Shown: piece by piece, positions 17,697 to 28,860 of the stretch | How the letters are laid out: the number at the start of each line of letters is the position of its first letter | Position numbering within the stretch: the first letter of the stretch is position 1 | From: Acanthochlamys bracteata | Lineage: Eukaryota; Streptophyta; Magnoliopsida; Pandanales; Velloziaceae | Assembly: GCA_019914995.1 (NCBI GenBank) | Contig: CM034127.1 | Location: 7,874,001-7,938,000, forward strand | Length of the DNA: 64,000 bases | Reading direction: 5' to 3' | Translations under genes and position numbers: made by a program | The notes under the pieces: generated by a model | Seen by the model: only the letters and a program-made list of their open reading frames with translations | The model's database searches: none | What the model was told of the DNA's origin: nothing

Positions 17697-18071
17697 TGTG
17701 TACACATGCGGGCCAAAAATGGCCGGCGAGCTCTCTAAATTCAATCTCCACCGTTGGATATGAAGAACCATGAGTTGGGAACATGTTGATAAAATTTCAG
17801 CTCAATCAGAATACGAACCTACCTCCATCGAAACTCTTGATCAAAGTGACACAAAAACAAAATATATATCTTTTGTCAAATTTAAAAGTTTATGTCATTT
17901 TGATCAAAAGTTCCGATGGAGGCCGGTTCGTATTCCGATTGAGCTGAAATTTTATCAACATGTTCCCAACTCATGGTTCTTCATATCCAACGGTAGAGAT
18001 TGGATTTGGAGAGCTCGCCGGCCACTTTTGGCCGGCATGTGTACACATGTGCCTTTAAGGCCTACATGTGC

Positions 18072-18102
<31 letters not shown>

Positions 18103-18852
18103 TGACATTCTTAGAAGCACATGGTGCACATGCCGGTCAAAAGTGCGCGGCGAGACATCAAATCCAATTTCCACATAAAATTTCAGCTCAATCAGAATAC
18201 AAACTGATCTCCATCAGAACTCTTGATCAAAATGACATAAAATGTTAAATTTGACAAAGAATATATATTTCATTTTTGTGTCACTTTGATCAAGAGTTCT
18301 GATATAAGTCGGTTCGTATTCCGATTGAGTTGAAATTTGATCATGTTCTCAACTCATGATTCTTTATATCCAACGGTGGATATTAGATTTGGATATCTCG
18401 CCGGCCACTATTGGCCGGCATGTGCCTCTATTATATATATATATATAGACACATGTAGGTCTTAAAGGCACATGTGTACACATGCCGGCCAAAAGTGGCC
18501 GACAAGCTCTCCAAATCCAATCTCCACCGTTGGATATGAAAAACCATGAGTTGGAAACATGTTGATAAAATTTCAGCTCAACGGAATACGAATCGATCTC
18601 CATCGGAACTCTTGATCAAAATGACATAAACTTTTAAATTTGACAAAAGATATATATTTTATTTTTGTGTTACTTTGATCAAAAGTTCCGATAGAGGTCG
18701 GTTCGTATTCCGATTGAGCTGAAATTTTATCAATATGTTTCCAACTCATGGTTCTTTATATCCGACGGTGGAGATTAAATTTGAAGAGCGGCCACTTTTG
18801 GCGGCATGTGTACACATGTGCCTTTAAGGCCTACATGTGCCTATATCCTATC

Positions 18853-18907
<55 letters not shown>

Positions 18908-19306
18908 GGATGGGGATAGGGGCACCCCATCCTTAGGGGCACCCTTTTCAATCTAAAGTTTCAAATTCAATCTCCACCGTTAGATATAAACTACTATTAG
19001 TAAAAAATGTACTAACAAAATTTCAAGTCAATCAGAATACAAATCGATTTCCATCCGGCTTTTGATCAAATGACATAAATAATAAAATTTGATAAAGATG
19101 TTCTTTTTTCTTTTTATGTCATTTTGATCAAGAGATTTGATGGAGATCAATTTATAATCCGATTGAGTTAAAATTTTGTTGCCGTCTTTGTAACTCATAA
19201 TTTTTCATATCCAACGGTGGAGATTATATTTAAAATTTTTTATGCATCTTTTTAGAAGGGGATCCCCTAAGGTGCCCCTAAGAGTGGGGTGCCCTTATCC
19301 CCACCC

Positions 19307-19362
<56 letters not shown>

Positions 19363-22300
19363 GGAATACTGACACTCCCTTCTCAATTTTTGGACAGTGG
19401 AACTTCAAAAATTTAATCTCCACCTTGTATATCAAAAATATTTAGAAACATATTGACAAAATATCAGCTCAATCTGACCACGAATCGACATCCATCCGGC
19501 CATTTAATGAAGATAACAGAAAATAAGAAAAACACCAAAATATATATATTATCTTCTTTTCGCCATCTTGATCAAGTGGTCGGATGAAGGTCAATTCGTG
19601 GTGCAATTGAGCTGAAATTTTGTCTTTCTAAACTCATATTTTTTAATATCCAACGGTGGAGATTGAATTTTGAATCTCACCGTCCAAAAATTGAAAAGGG
19701 AGTGCCCCTAAGGACTAGTTTGTTTCCCTAAAACCCAGAAAAAGCTCCTTTTCTCAGACGCTCTACTTTTTTCAGCAACCCCTGATGAGGCAAAGTCTAC
19801 CAGAAGTCGTGCACAATATAGGACAACAATTTACAAAGATACTTTTTAATGACTTGACAGACAAATGTTTCAAAGTGAAACTGACTTCAAAGAATGCATA
19901 TAACTGCAAGTTCAAGGGGTCGCTAAATTGGATTCCAAGTCAGCTCCATGTAAATGGACATGGGTACAGACAGAATCATGGAAATGGTACCAGAAACATG
20001 ATTCAACATGCGCATTGATTGAGATACTACAAAACAAAATGCCAAGGTTGCTGGACTAAAGTGAACAACATTTACACATAAGAAAGTGGAGTGCTTTGAT
20101 CAGTAAACTACTGCATTAACTGATTTAGGGAATACTGTCAATCATGGTCAACAGATGAGTAAACCAGACTACTGGTTCCCTATTAGTTAGTCAAAGAACA
20201 CAACAATCATACCTAGCACCTCAAACACAAGCACAACATGCGCAAAGGACAAGAACATTAAGTACGTGCAAGCAGGTTTGTGTGAAACGAATGATGCATC
20301 GACACTAGGTGCAAGGTAATAAATGCACATAAGAACCAAATTACAAAAGTCTAACATCATCATCCACCTGTTTTCTGCCATAGAAATAGCAAGAACAGAA
20401 GCTTAAGTGTGAAAAAGTAAAAAGAAAAAAAAAATATTGTCTGAGAAGAACCGAGTCAACCGACTGGAAAAATAGCTCGGATTAGTTTCAACCATCATAG
20501 CAAAGAGAATAAAACAGTGTGAAGAATGTCTTATTTAACTTTTCAATATCAAAGCATCCTTTTAAGTTCAACTTAATTATATGAAAAATGAAAAAGATGA
20601 ACAGAGATACCTGAGCTGCATCAATACTACTGCGATGAAACTGACATATCTTCCCCAAAGCAGAAACAGCATTATCATATGCCATTACGTTATCTGAATG
20701 TATTGCATTTGGATATCTTATGACATTATTCAATTTGGAGAGAGCCTCTGCAAAACCCAAACCAAAGGTTTAAAAATAAGCCAGAAACCCTTAATTTTCC
20801 TATTCCAACAACCAGCAACGAAAACAAAAGAGTAAAAAAAAAGATTCATAACAGATTCTCTACCTCCAACAAGAGGACAAAAAACAGATCCTCCGAATTC
20901 AGCACAAACACCAACACCATATACAGCAGCCTGAAAATCAATAGATGATCTAGTTACTACGGTCCACAATGCGAAGGAGATTTAGGTTAAGTGTTAAGGT
21001 TCGGACCTGTCTAACGTCTGCATTTTCGTCATTGCATGCTTCCAAGAGAAACGGAACATAAGTATCGTAATACCTGTTAGAAGATTTTTGCCAAAAAAAA
21101 AATAAGATCAATAAGATAAATCTGAAGTGCTACAGTACATCAGCCTTTCAAGGAAATACTAACTTAAGAGCTGCTTCTCGACATTGCTCAGCAACGTCAT
21201 CAAAAATGCAAATTGCTATTCGTCGCTCTTCAGCTGTCTTATCTTTACCCTAAATGATAGGGAAACAAGAACAAAATGAAGAAATGAGAACTTGTTCTAA
21301 CAGAAAATTCATTAGAATTCAAACTATGCAAACACTTCTACATATAAGCATAAGAACTTCAATAAAGAAGCATAGCACAATAAGAACTATCATGGCATCA
21401 CTACTTACCAACATAGGTGTTATATACACTGAAATTTCATCAAAAAATGGAAGGAAAGAAGCCTTGAATATTTTTATTAATGTGCCCAAGCAATCACCAA
21501 TCTGCATTTGTAGATGGAGTTCAGAATTTTGCCACAAGTTGCACTTGATTGAACGTAAAAGTTATTTAGGTTGAATGACACATACTTGATCAAAAACTTC
21601 TTCTTCTTGCTCATTTTCTTCATTAAGCAACTCCCCTTCTTCTGCATCAAAGTCTTCAGCTTTTGTTCTTTCTGCTCTCTCTCTTTTCCTAGTTGTGCTT
21701 GCTGTAATTACATGCTTGATTTCATCAACAATAGACTTGACTTGCCCTTCATTAAGAAGTGGTCCTGAGAGCTATAATAAGAAAAGAAAAAGAAAAAGTC
21801 ATAACAAAAAAGGTATAGTCATCACGAGATTCGTAACTCCAACAAGAATGTAGGATTGTATATATGCATTTAAAAGGAAAATCCTTTACGAATATATTCA
21901 TTCATGTTTACTTTTACATAATAATTCAAGGTGGTAATGATAACTATAAATATACAAAACAAAATGTCATGAAAAAATAGATCTACGCACATACATACAA
22001 ATTTTGTTTTGTCATGTATAACTTTGCATAAGTCAGTAGCGTTACCAATCCAGGAAGAAGACCTGCTTATCAACTAATTAATACTTGCAGCCAGTGACTT
22101 ACAACTTAGACCGGCCCGTTGTTCCATCCCTCTCCAGTTTTTATTTTGCTGGACTTGCATGGAATCATTTACAGCGCTTAAAGACGTGACAAAGTGATCT
22201 ATCCACGACCACAAAAAGCAAGAAAACCAACACCTTAAAAGCAAATGTATGCTTGTCTATAATATTTATTGTACGGGGTGATGCCTTTCATTCCGTTAAT

Positions 22301-25300
22301 TAATAAAAGTAAAGCAATCACAATCTAAAAGGAAGTGTTGCCTAGAGGGAGAAGTCAGAAGAATAAACTTAACTCAGAGGAATTTAAGAAGAGTCTGGAC
22401 AAGAAGCCAAAAGGGCAAACCCAGAAGAGGAATTCCGAGGAGAATTACCAGGGACTGTGACACATGTAGGAAGTACATAATCCACGTAATCCACTCAATT
22501 AAAAAACTTAAATCCCAGTTTGGAGTGATTCCATCAATTATTTTGAACCTCAGACCACATACCACATAGAAATCATTCTGGAGCAACATCAAAAGAACAT
22601 GAACAAGATGCAAAAGACCAACTTGCAAGCATTTTAAGTGCTCCCCGAAAGCATAAGTCAGGAAATATCATCTTATTGCTCTCAGCTTTCTAACGGAAAA
22701 TAGTACCATTCAGTTTATTGCTCTCACTTTCCAACAGAAAATAACTGCCATTCCGTCTAATGCTCTCAGCATTCCAACTATAAGTGACATTTTCAAGATT
22801 GCAATCTGGCATTTCTAGAAACCCTCACTTAGAGCATCTCCCACATCCACAAATTTTCTTGTTAAGGCAAAAAGGAACAGCAGACAAGAACGAAGTCAAG
22901 TTCAGGCCACCAACTTGTCAGCAGAGACCAAAGAAAAAAAGAAAAACTAACCATTTCTCAGATGAGGTTAAAACTATTGATTTAACTTACCATTTACTTA
23001 TCTCTGATATATGAGCAATTCAAAATAGCAAATGCCAGTCATTAATGACCACGCTATAACAAGCACCAACTGCCTTATAGTATGCAGTTCCCAAGGGAAT
23101 AAGCTAAACACATATGACAAAACAACTATACAATCACAACCTAAGAGATCTTAGATAACAGAAGATGAATATATTTGCAGATGCAAGTGAAAGACTCATA
23201 TTTATAGTTTACAGCCAACCTGTATACATTCATTCAAAGAATCCAGCATGCTTGCACATATCTCTGTCTCAGGTTCCTACAGAAAAAAATTTGCTGTAGT
23301 TATAACAATCAGGAACAAAGTGATATATCATCAAACTAAAACTCTTTAGAATAAAGAATCATGAATACCTTGTGAAGAGCTTCAACCAATGCTGGGATAA
23401 TATAATCAGACAACTGCTTAACATATGACTCATCACGTCCATGAGCTTGACCCTTCTCCACTGCTAACTTAGCTGAACGAAGAAGCTCGGGCATTGCTAG
23501 AGGCAGAAAACCAAATATTCATCTGAATACAAGCCATAGATGAAATTATTTGCGAAAATAAGTTATTAAAGAATTAAACCACACCTGAAACAGCAGCCTT
23601 GCGGACTTCTTCGTGAAAATAAAATTTTAGCAAAGGAACTAATATGGGCGCAACCTGCATTATTTGGTCGCAAACTGAGCATAAAAGAAATTTCTGACTC
23701 GTGCGGCTATAATAACAAAAAAAAATACATCCTTACTAACCTGATCAATCCATGGGTAGAAACCCTCCTTAAGCTCATCAGCATAGCAACAAAGCATGTT
23801 ACATGCCGTGGCTTTTTCTTCCAAGACACTAGTCCTGATCCCAATTCTTTTATCTCCAAGAGTTATTGTCTCAATGCTGTTATATAATGCAAAATTTTCA
23901 GAAATGTAAGACAAATTTCTTTTTAAAATGATGTCCAAATAGATTTAAAAAAATGGACCTTTCATCATCCGAATCATCTATATCATCATCAGAATCAGCA
24001 GATGTAATAGTCACATCTGGTTTTAGTTGTGCTGACTGGAGCAGTGGAGGCATGACGACACTCATGTATGGAAGGAAATCTTGGCCTAGACACTTGCATA
24101 ATCTTGCCCATGCCTAACAATAAAGAAAAAGTTTTTAAATATTGCAATGTGTTACCAGACACTTACAGCATGTAGGTTAACTTCGATAACGCAAGACATA
24201 CTTGTAGCATATAGCTCATTATTGGATCATCGGCCTCCATTTGAGATCCTTGCAGTGACATCAGCACTTCCATTACCTACTTAATCAAAATAACTAAAGA
24301 ATAAGATCCATGACCAGCAAACCCAAAACATGCCAAGATCATAAAGGAACATTTGTGCTAAAATGAGATAAGAAAATAGAACACCAACACTGGACTATGG
24401 CACATACACAAGTGGAGCACAAAGGGGGAGATGCATAGTACATAAAGTACAGAAGAAGAATCACATATAAAGCAACAACCAAAGGAAGAAATAATAATTA
24501 CAAACCAAAAGCCTCCATGCAGGTAACATAGATTCCTCCATACAGCTTAATCAATTTGATCATGAAAGAAACAGTATTTCTAATAAGAACTAAAAGACAT
24601 GATTACGCCAGCCTCATGGAATTATATAAACAAACAGTTCCACAAAAAATGTGCCATCGATCTATAGTAAGAGACAGTTTGATGCTAGCCTTGACAATAC
24701 CTGCTTGGCATCGTCCCTGAACTTGTCCTTTCCAACTGCCATTCCAACTAAACTAATACATTCCATAGCTTTGGCACGGAGCATTCTTCTTGATTTGTCA
24801 GTTGCATTAATCAAAATAGCCTTGAGGTAGGGCATAACAGCATCATAGTACTTTTGGAAGTGTTCCTAAAACAAGTTGTTCAGTCAGACAGGATGAACTT
24901 AACCAAATGTCAAACATATTTAGCTTTAAAAAAATTAAATTGCAAACTACCTGGGAAGAATCAGCCACAGATGCTAAGGCTGTCAACGCTCCCTCTTGCA
25001 CCATCTGCTTCCCATTCTAAAAAGAAAAAAAGGCGGGGGAAAGAAAAAGAATAAATAGAAGTTGATTGCAACAATTTGGATAATCCATGGCCAATGAGAT
25101 TCAAGGGGTAGTCAAATAAATGTCAAAGTGTGGAAAAAGTGGCACCTGTAGAAGTACAAGCAATTTGCTAACAATTCCATCCAAGTAAGGAGTCAAAATT
25201 TCTGGAGTGCAGTTTTCACTAAAATTAAGGACAGCAGAAGCAGCATGGGCCTGTAAAATATTAATGTTATGGGAATTCTGAGACAAGTAAGAAAGATCTT

Positions 25301-28300
25301 TAGCCGAGAAAAAAGAAAGATGCTCCGTATTGGGGTCAGGGACTATAAAACAAAAGGTGGCCCTAATGCACAAGTAAAAACAGATTACCTATTTCAAATG
25401 GAAACATGCAAATCTAAGTCTCTGGTGAACTCTCACTACATAGAACAATACAAAGAGAAAGGACTCCCATGATATTTGCCCATTTTGAAATATATATATG
25501 CTATAGATAAAGGAGTTTTGTGATAAAACCGCATTATGTAATATTGATAAGGCCAAACTTGAAATGCAACCTAGTATAATGAACATGCAAATCAGAAATG
25601 TATCTGTAGCCACTAATGGATATTCTGATGGCATGCTATGATTTCTAGAAGCCGGGTCAAAGTCAAAAGAAATATCATTTAAGTTTATTCTGATACTCAC
25701 AATACAATTTTAAAAAGACAGTACTCAGAACTGAGTTTCGGAAAATAAAGTTTTAATCTGCAAAGTTTACTTCTTCTTTCTAGATCTTTCCAAATGCTAA
25801 GTCCTTAAAAATTCATACTTGGCTGTTCTTTGACATAGCACAGCTGAAATACCTCGACTCCTAACACTTCTCAGAATTACCAATACATTACTACACTTTT
25901 AAAAAGAGCCGAGTTAGTCATTGCATCGTTCTCCCAATCATCTGAGTCTTGACATTAAATAACAGCACACAACAAGTATCATGACTCCAAAATATTGTCA
26001 AAGCTCTTGGTGACATTCAACTTTTAAATTAGCCAAATATTAAAACAACAATAAACAATGATGGTTACATATATTTGAGTGATCAAATGTGATTCACTGT
26101 GATCTTCATATCCTATTAAATCCTATTTATGAAGGAACAGATTGCTTGTTAGGAAGTTCAAACAGAATTCTGATCATTAACTTGATTCATCGGTATATTA
26201 TATGCTATGAGATTGAAATGAGATTCAACTACCAGTTCTACCGTATCCTTGAACCAGACGCCAAATTTCTCATTGATACTATGAAATCTAGCATCCTCTG
26301 CACTTCACACATAGATACTATGTGCCAAAGTATTCAATATAAATCATTGCAAGTAATAGCTTATCCCCCTCTACACTACCCATAAAGAACCTTAGAAAGG
26401 TATGTTTTTCCAACACCAGTTTCAACTATTGATATCTCAGTTTGCCAAATAACCTAAAACTACCATTACCTCAACATACTTCCAATGGCATGTGTTTCTA
26501 ACTTACACTAAAACAAATTTCAGAAAAATATATAGAAAAAAACATCATGCCTTCCCCAGTAATCCACTTATGAACATGCTTTTAACAAGTACACTTTATC
26601 TATCCTACACATATGTAAAATTATATTCATTTACCTAGTGGAGGACTGAGACAAAAACGATGACATAAGTTACGCTTCATCTGGTTCAAGTTTGTGAAAA
26701 CTGATTTCTCTTTCCTACCCGTAATACTTGCTCAAATAGAGATATGCTTTCCTTAGTTACCTCAAAGGAGAAAGAACTTACTACATTCCACAAAAGAAAA
26801 TCATAGACTTGCGAGAATAAAAAAACCGTAGCATATGATATCTTCTAAAAGCAAAATTAAATGAGAAACAAAAAAAGTAGTCCTTACATTCACCTAAACA
26901 GGTGAATGTAAAATGATACACTTGCAAGAATTAAAAAAAAATGCAGTGTATGATATCTTCTACAAGCAAAATTAAATGAGAAACGAAAGAGACTAAACTA
27001 GTCCTTACATTCACCTAAACAGGTCTCTGCATACATACAGGAATGTTACTATCTGAACAATAAACTAGCACTTGCCTGTACACGAGGATTCTGAAAGTCA
27101 TCCATTGCTGATGCCAAAGCAGGGAGCACTAGCTGATGATACTGTAACTGAAGATCTGGACCCAGATCTGTGGACAACTGACCAATAGCATTGATTGCTG
27201 CCCAGCGCACACGAGGGTGTGGATCTTGGAATGAATTCAGCACCATTGAAACAACTTGCTCCAAGTTCTTGATCATTACCTACATAGACACAAGAGATAT
27301 AAGATAAAGGCAAATAACTTGAAGCCCTACTGACTGCCAGAAGCTGCCAATACCTTTGAACAGCCTTCGGCAATTTGGGCAAGGGTAATAAGTGCTGCAT
27401 GATGCTTCTGCCATTCCGGAGCAGCCAAATACTGCAGAAGGAGTTCAGATGCGACGGGCAGAATACTGTTTCCACCAAGAGCAATTGCAAGGCGATCAAG
27501 ACACTCCTGTCCGACATTGTAATTGCCTGTCTCTCCAGCATCCTCATCCTCTGCTTCAGCCCCATGCCAAGCAGGCTCGTCCTCAATATCAAGCAGCATT
27601 TTCATAAGAATAGCAAAAAGCCGTCCCACAAACTGCGGGAGTCGCCTCATCATCCCGGGAGCTCGCTCCCTTGCCTCTGCAAGTGTGATTACAAACTCCA
27701 CGGCCAGGTGCCGAGTACTCTCCTCAAGATGGTCAGCCTCTGCAATCTGGAGCATTGCCCCTACAACATCAGGAAGTTGCCGACGGAGAAACCTTGGTTC
27801 AGTGCCAGCAAGCTCAATCAGAAGTTCAAGCGCCTCCTGAGCAGTGGCCTCCTGTCCAGAATTTAGCGCTTCAGTGAGCGTGCGCATCATGGCAGGTAGA
27901 AGATCCTGGAACCTGTCACGATCAGCAGCAGATGGAAGGCATTGGACTAAATTAATTGCAGCACCAAAGGCAGCAAGACGGACGTCGGGTGAAGACGGGT
28001 GGGACAAAGCACTGAGCATAACAGAGTGTAAAGTAGGCATGTGTGGAAGCAAAGTATCTCCTATGTACTGTGCTAACTGAGAAAAAATCAGCAACGACGA
28101 CTCCTGAAGTCGGGGGTGGTCAGGTGCTGTGACGGCTTGGAACATAAAAGGTAACAACTCGGGCCACGCATTCTCAGGGAGCAGAGCAGCCGCAAGTTCT
28201 GCCACTGTATCGCATAACTTCTTTGCAATCGTTTTCGCCTCTTCCCGCTGGACGGCAGACAAGAGCAAAGATTTGATCGTTGACTGCGTCTGCGGGGAGA

Positions 28301-28595
28301 GCCTGGGCCAGATGTAAGACGGTGGGGCATCAACGGATGACGAAGAATCAGAGAGCGATTTGCGGAGGAGGATCGCGGACATGGCACGGATCTCGGGGTG
28401 CGTCGAAGAGTGAAGGATGTGTCCCAACTTGAGAGCAAGTGCGTCAGGGTGTTGGTCGCGGCAGAGATTGAACAGTTGTTCAGCGGCAGACCGTTGGTCG
28501 TTCGCTGAAGACATAAGGTGATTTAATAACGATTCAAACGGAGCCGGATCGGAGCCTAACACCGCCGCCATCTGCTGTTGCTGATCCATCGCCAT
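15660..28595 (-). CDS. KETCH1: Importin-5/karyopherin beta-3 type nuclear import receptor, complete
   Basis: Importin-beta family receptor built of HEAT repeats, carrying ribosomal proteins and other cargo through the nuclear pore under Ran-GTP control. The Arabidopsis counterpart (At5g19820, KETCH1/IMB3) also imports HYL1. Exons from the 5' end: 27354-28595, 27076-27279, 25146-25250, 24951-25016, 24701-24865, 24202-24276, 23959-24113, 23741-23876, 23585-23654, 23369-23496, 23220-23276, 21586-21771, 21409-21501, 21164-21249, 21007-21073, 20864-20930, 20611-20747, 16772-16863, 16616-16682 and 15660-15824. They sum to 3,363 nt, 1,120 residues, with every phase consistent. Landmarks: PAMMRTLTEALNSG and EARERAPGMMRRLPQF in exon 1, HPRVRWAAINAIGQLSTDLG in exon 2, TITLGDKRIGI in exon 8, an acidic EENEQEEEVF stretch in exon 12, and a C-terminus QQQLALQSVLSS. 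Intron 2 has a GC donor (CAG|GCAAGT). Exon 13 ends with a Leu codon where I recall Trp (residue 894). Exon 1 is notably GC-rich. Confidence 0.95.
17660..17690. repeat. (TA)n microsatellite
   Basis: About 15 uninterrupted TA units between palindromic units 1 and 2 of the intron 17 array. Confidence 0.9.
18072..18101. repeat. (TA)n(CA)n microsatellite
   Basis: A TA tract followed by a short ACACAC run between palindromic units 2 and 3. Confidence 0.85.
18855..18908. repeat. (TA)n microsatellite
   Basis: The longest TA tract of the window, about 26 units with one TG interruption, between palindromic units 4 and 5. Confidence 0.9.
19306..19360. repeat. (TA)n(GT)n compound microsatellite
   Basis: A short TA tract running into about 19 GT units (19,322-19,360), between palindromic units 5 and 6. 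It is placed where the other unit boundaries carry pure TA. Confidence 0.9.
26805..27030. repeat. Direct repeat, two ~115-120 bp copies, with a hairpin, in importin intron 2
   Basis: Copy 1 (from 26,805) and copy 2 (from 26,918) share ACTTGC-AGAAT, ATGATATCTTCTA-AAGC, AAAATTAAATGAGAAAC and TCCTTACATTCACCTAAACAGGT. At 26,884-26,911 the first copy ends in a perfect 12-bp stem with loop AAAC (arms TTACATTCACCT and AGGTGAATGTAA). The second copy lacks the right arm and ends ACAGGTCTCTGC. It lies next to the GC-type donor of the intron (27,075). Confidence 0.75.
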
Positions 28596-28860
28596 CGGTA
28601 CGCGATTTAATACTGATGATCAATTGATTTGATTAGATGAATTGCGTTGGGCAGTGGAGGAGGAGGAGAAGAAGAGAGAGAGAGAGAAGACGGGGGGTGG
28701 TGGTGGCGCTGGGAATATAGAGGGAAAGTGTCCGGAGGTTCTATATATTATTAGGGTTGAGAGAGAGAGGGAGAGGGAAGAGAAAGAGAGGGGGGTTTGA
28801 TTAATTTGGTGCGGAGTTAAACGAGAGAGAGGGGACAGGGGTTTGGGTTTGTGGGGGGCA
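28596..28860 (-). promoter_or_regulatory. Importin gene 5' UTR/promoter with CT-rich tracts
   Basis: Directly upstream of the importin ATG. On the coding (minus) strand this stretch is nearly pure pyrimidine: CTCTCTCTCTCTC runs at about 28,672-28,688 and 28,758-28,792 and further CT blocks. Such CT microsatellites are common in plant 5' UTRs and core promoters. An ATATATA stretch at about 28,741-28,750 (TATAATATATAGAAC on the minus strand) could be the TATA box. The open frame through it (28,620-28,874) is low-complexity and is not called. Confidence 0.45.

Larger units (their letters stand above)
17300..19715. repeat. Array of six palindromic MITE-like units separated by (TA)n/(GT)n tracts
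   Basis: Six units of roughly 330-410 bp: about 17,300-17,659, 17,691-18,071, 18,102-18,430, 18,448-18,854, 18,909-19,305 and 19,361-19,715. Each folds on itself. The outer half carries CTCCACCGTTGGATATGAA and TTTCAGCTCAATC, the centre a TTGATCAA palindrome with TGACATAAA, and the other half the reverse complement of these. Two terminus types occur: CACATGTGTACACATGCCGG...GGCCGGCATGTG in units 2-4, and GGGGCACTCC or GGGGATAGGGGCACC in units 1, 5 and 6. Units are separated by pure TA tracts, plus one (GT)~19 tract. Elements that use (TA)n as target are known as Micron MITEs in rice; whether these are the same family is inference. Confidence 0.75.
17155..19783. mobile_element. hAT-like MITE interrupted by the (TA)n/palindrome array, importin intron 17
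   Basis: The left end starts GGGTTGTTTGGGATTGC at 17,155. The right end, read in reverse from 19,783 (AGGGGTTGCTGAAAAAAG, then GAGAAAAGGAGCTTTT and GGGTTTTAGGGAAAC), aligns with the right half of the MITE at 1,211-1,454 except for a small deletion inside the terminal repeat. The central TATA core of the MITE at about 17,280 is where the foreign array begins; array sequence ends near 19,715. This gives the order of events: MITE first, later insertions into its TA core. Confidence 0.6.

Noticed and set aside
17202-19445. Six short frames containing repeated Tyr-Ile (YIYIYI) or Cys-Val runs
   Set aside because: They are translations of TA and GT microsatellites within the palindrome array.
27375-28317. 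Several long plus-strand open frames (up to 163 codons)
   Set aside because: They are antisense shadows of the GC-rich first exon of the importin gene and have no domain of their own.
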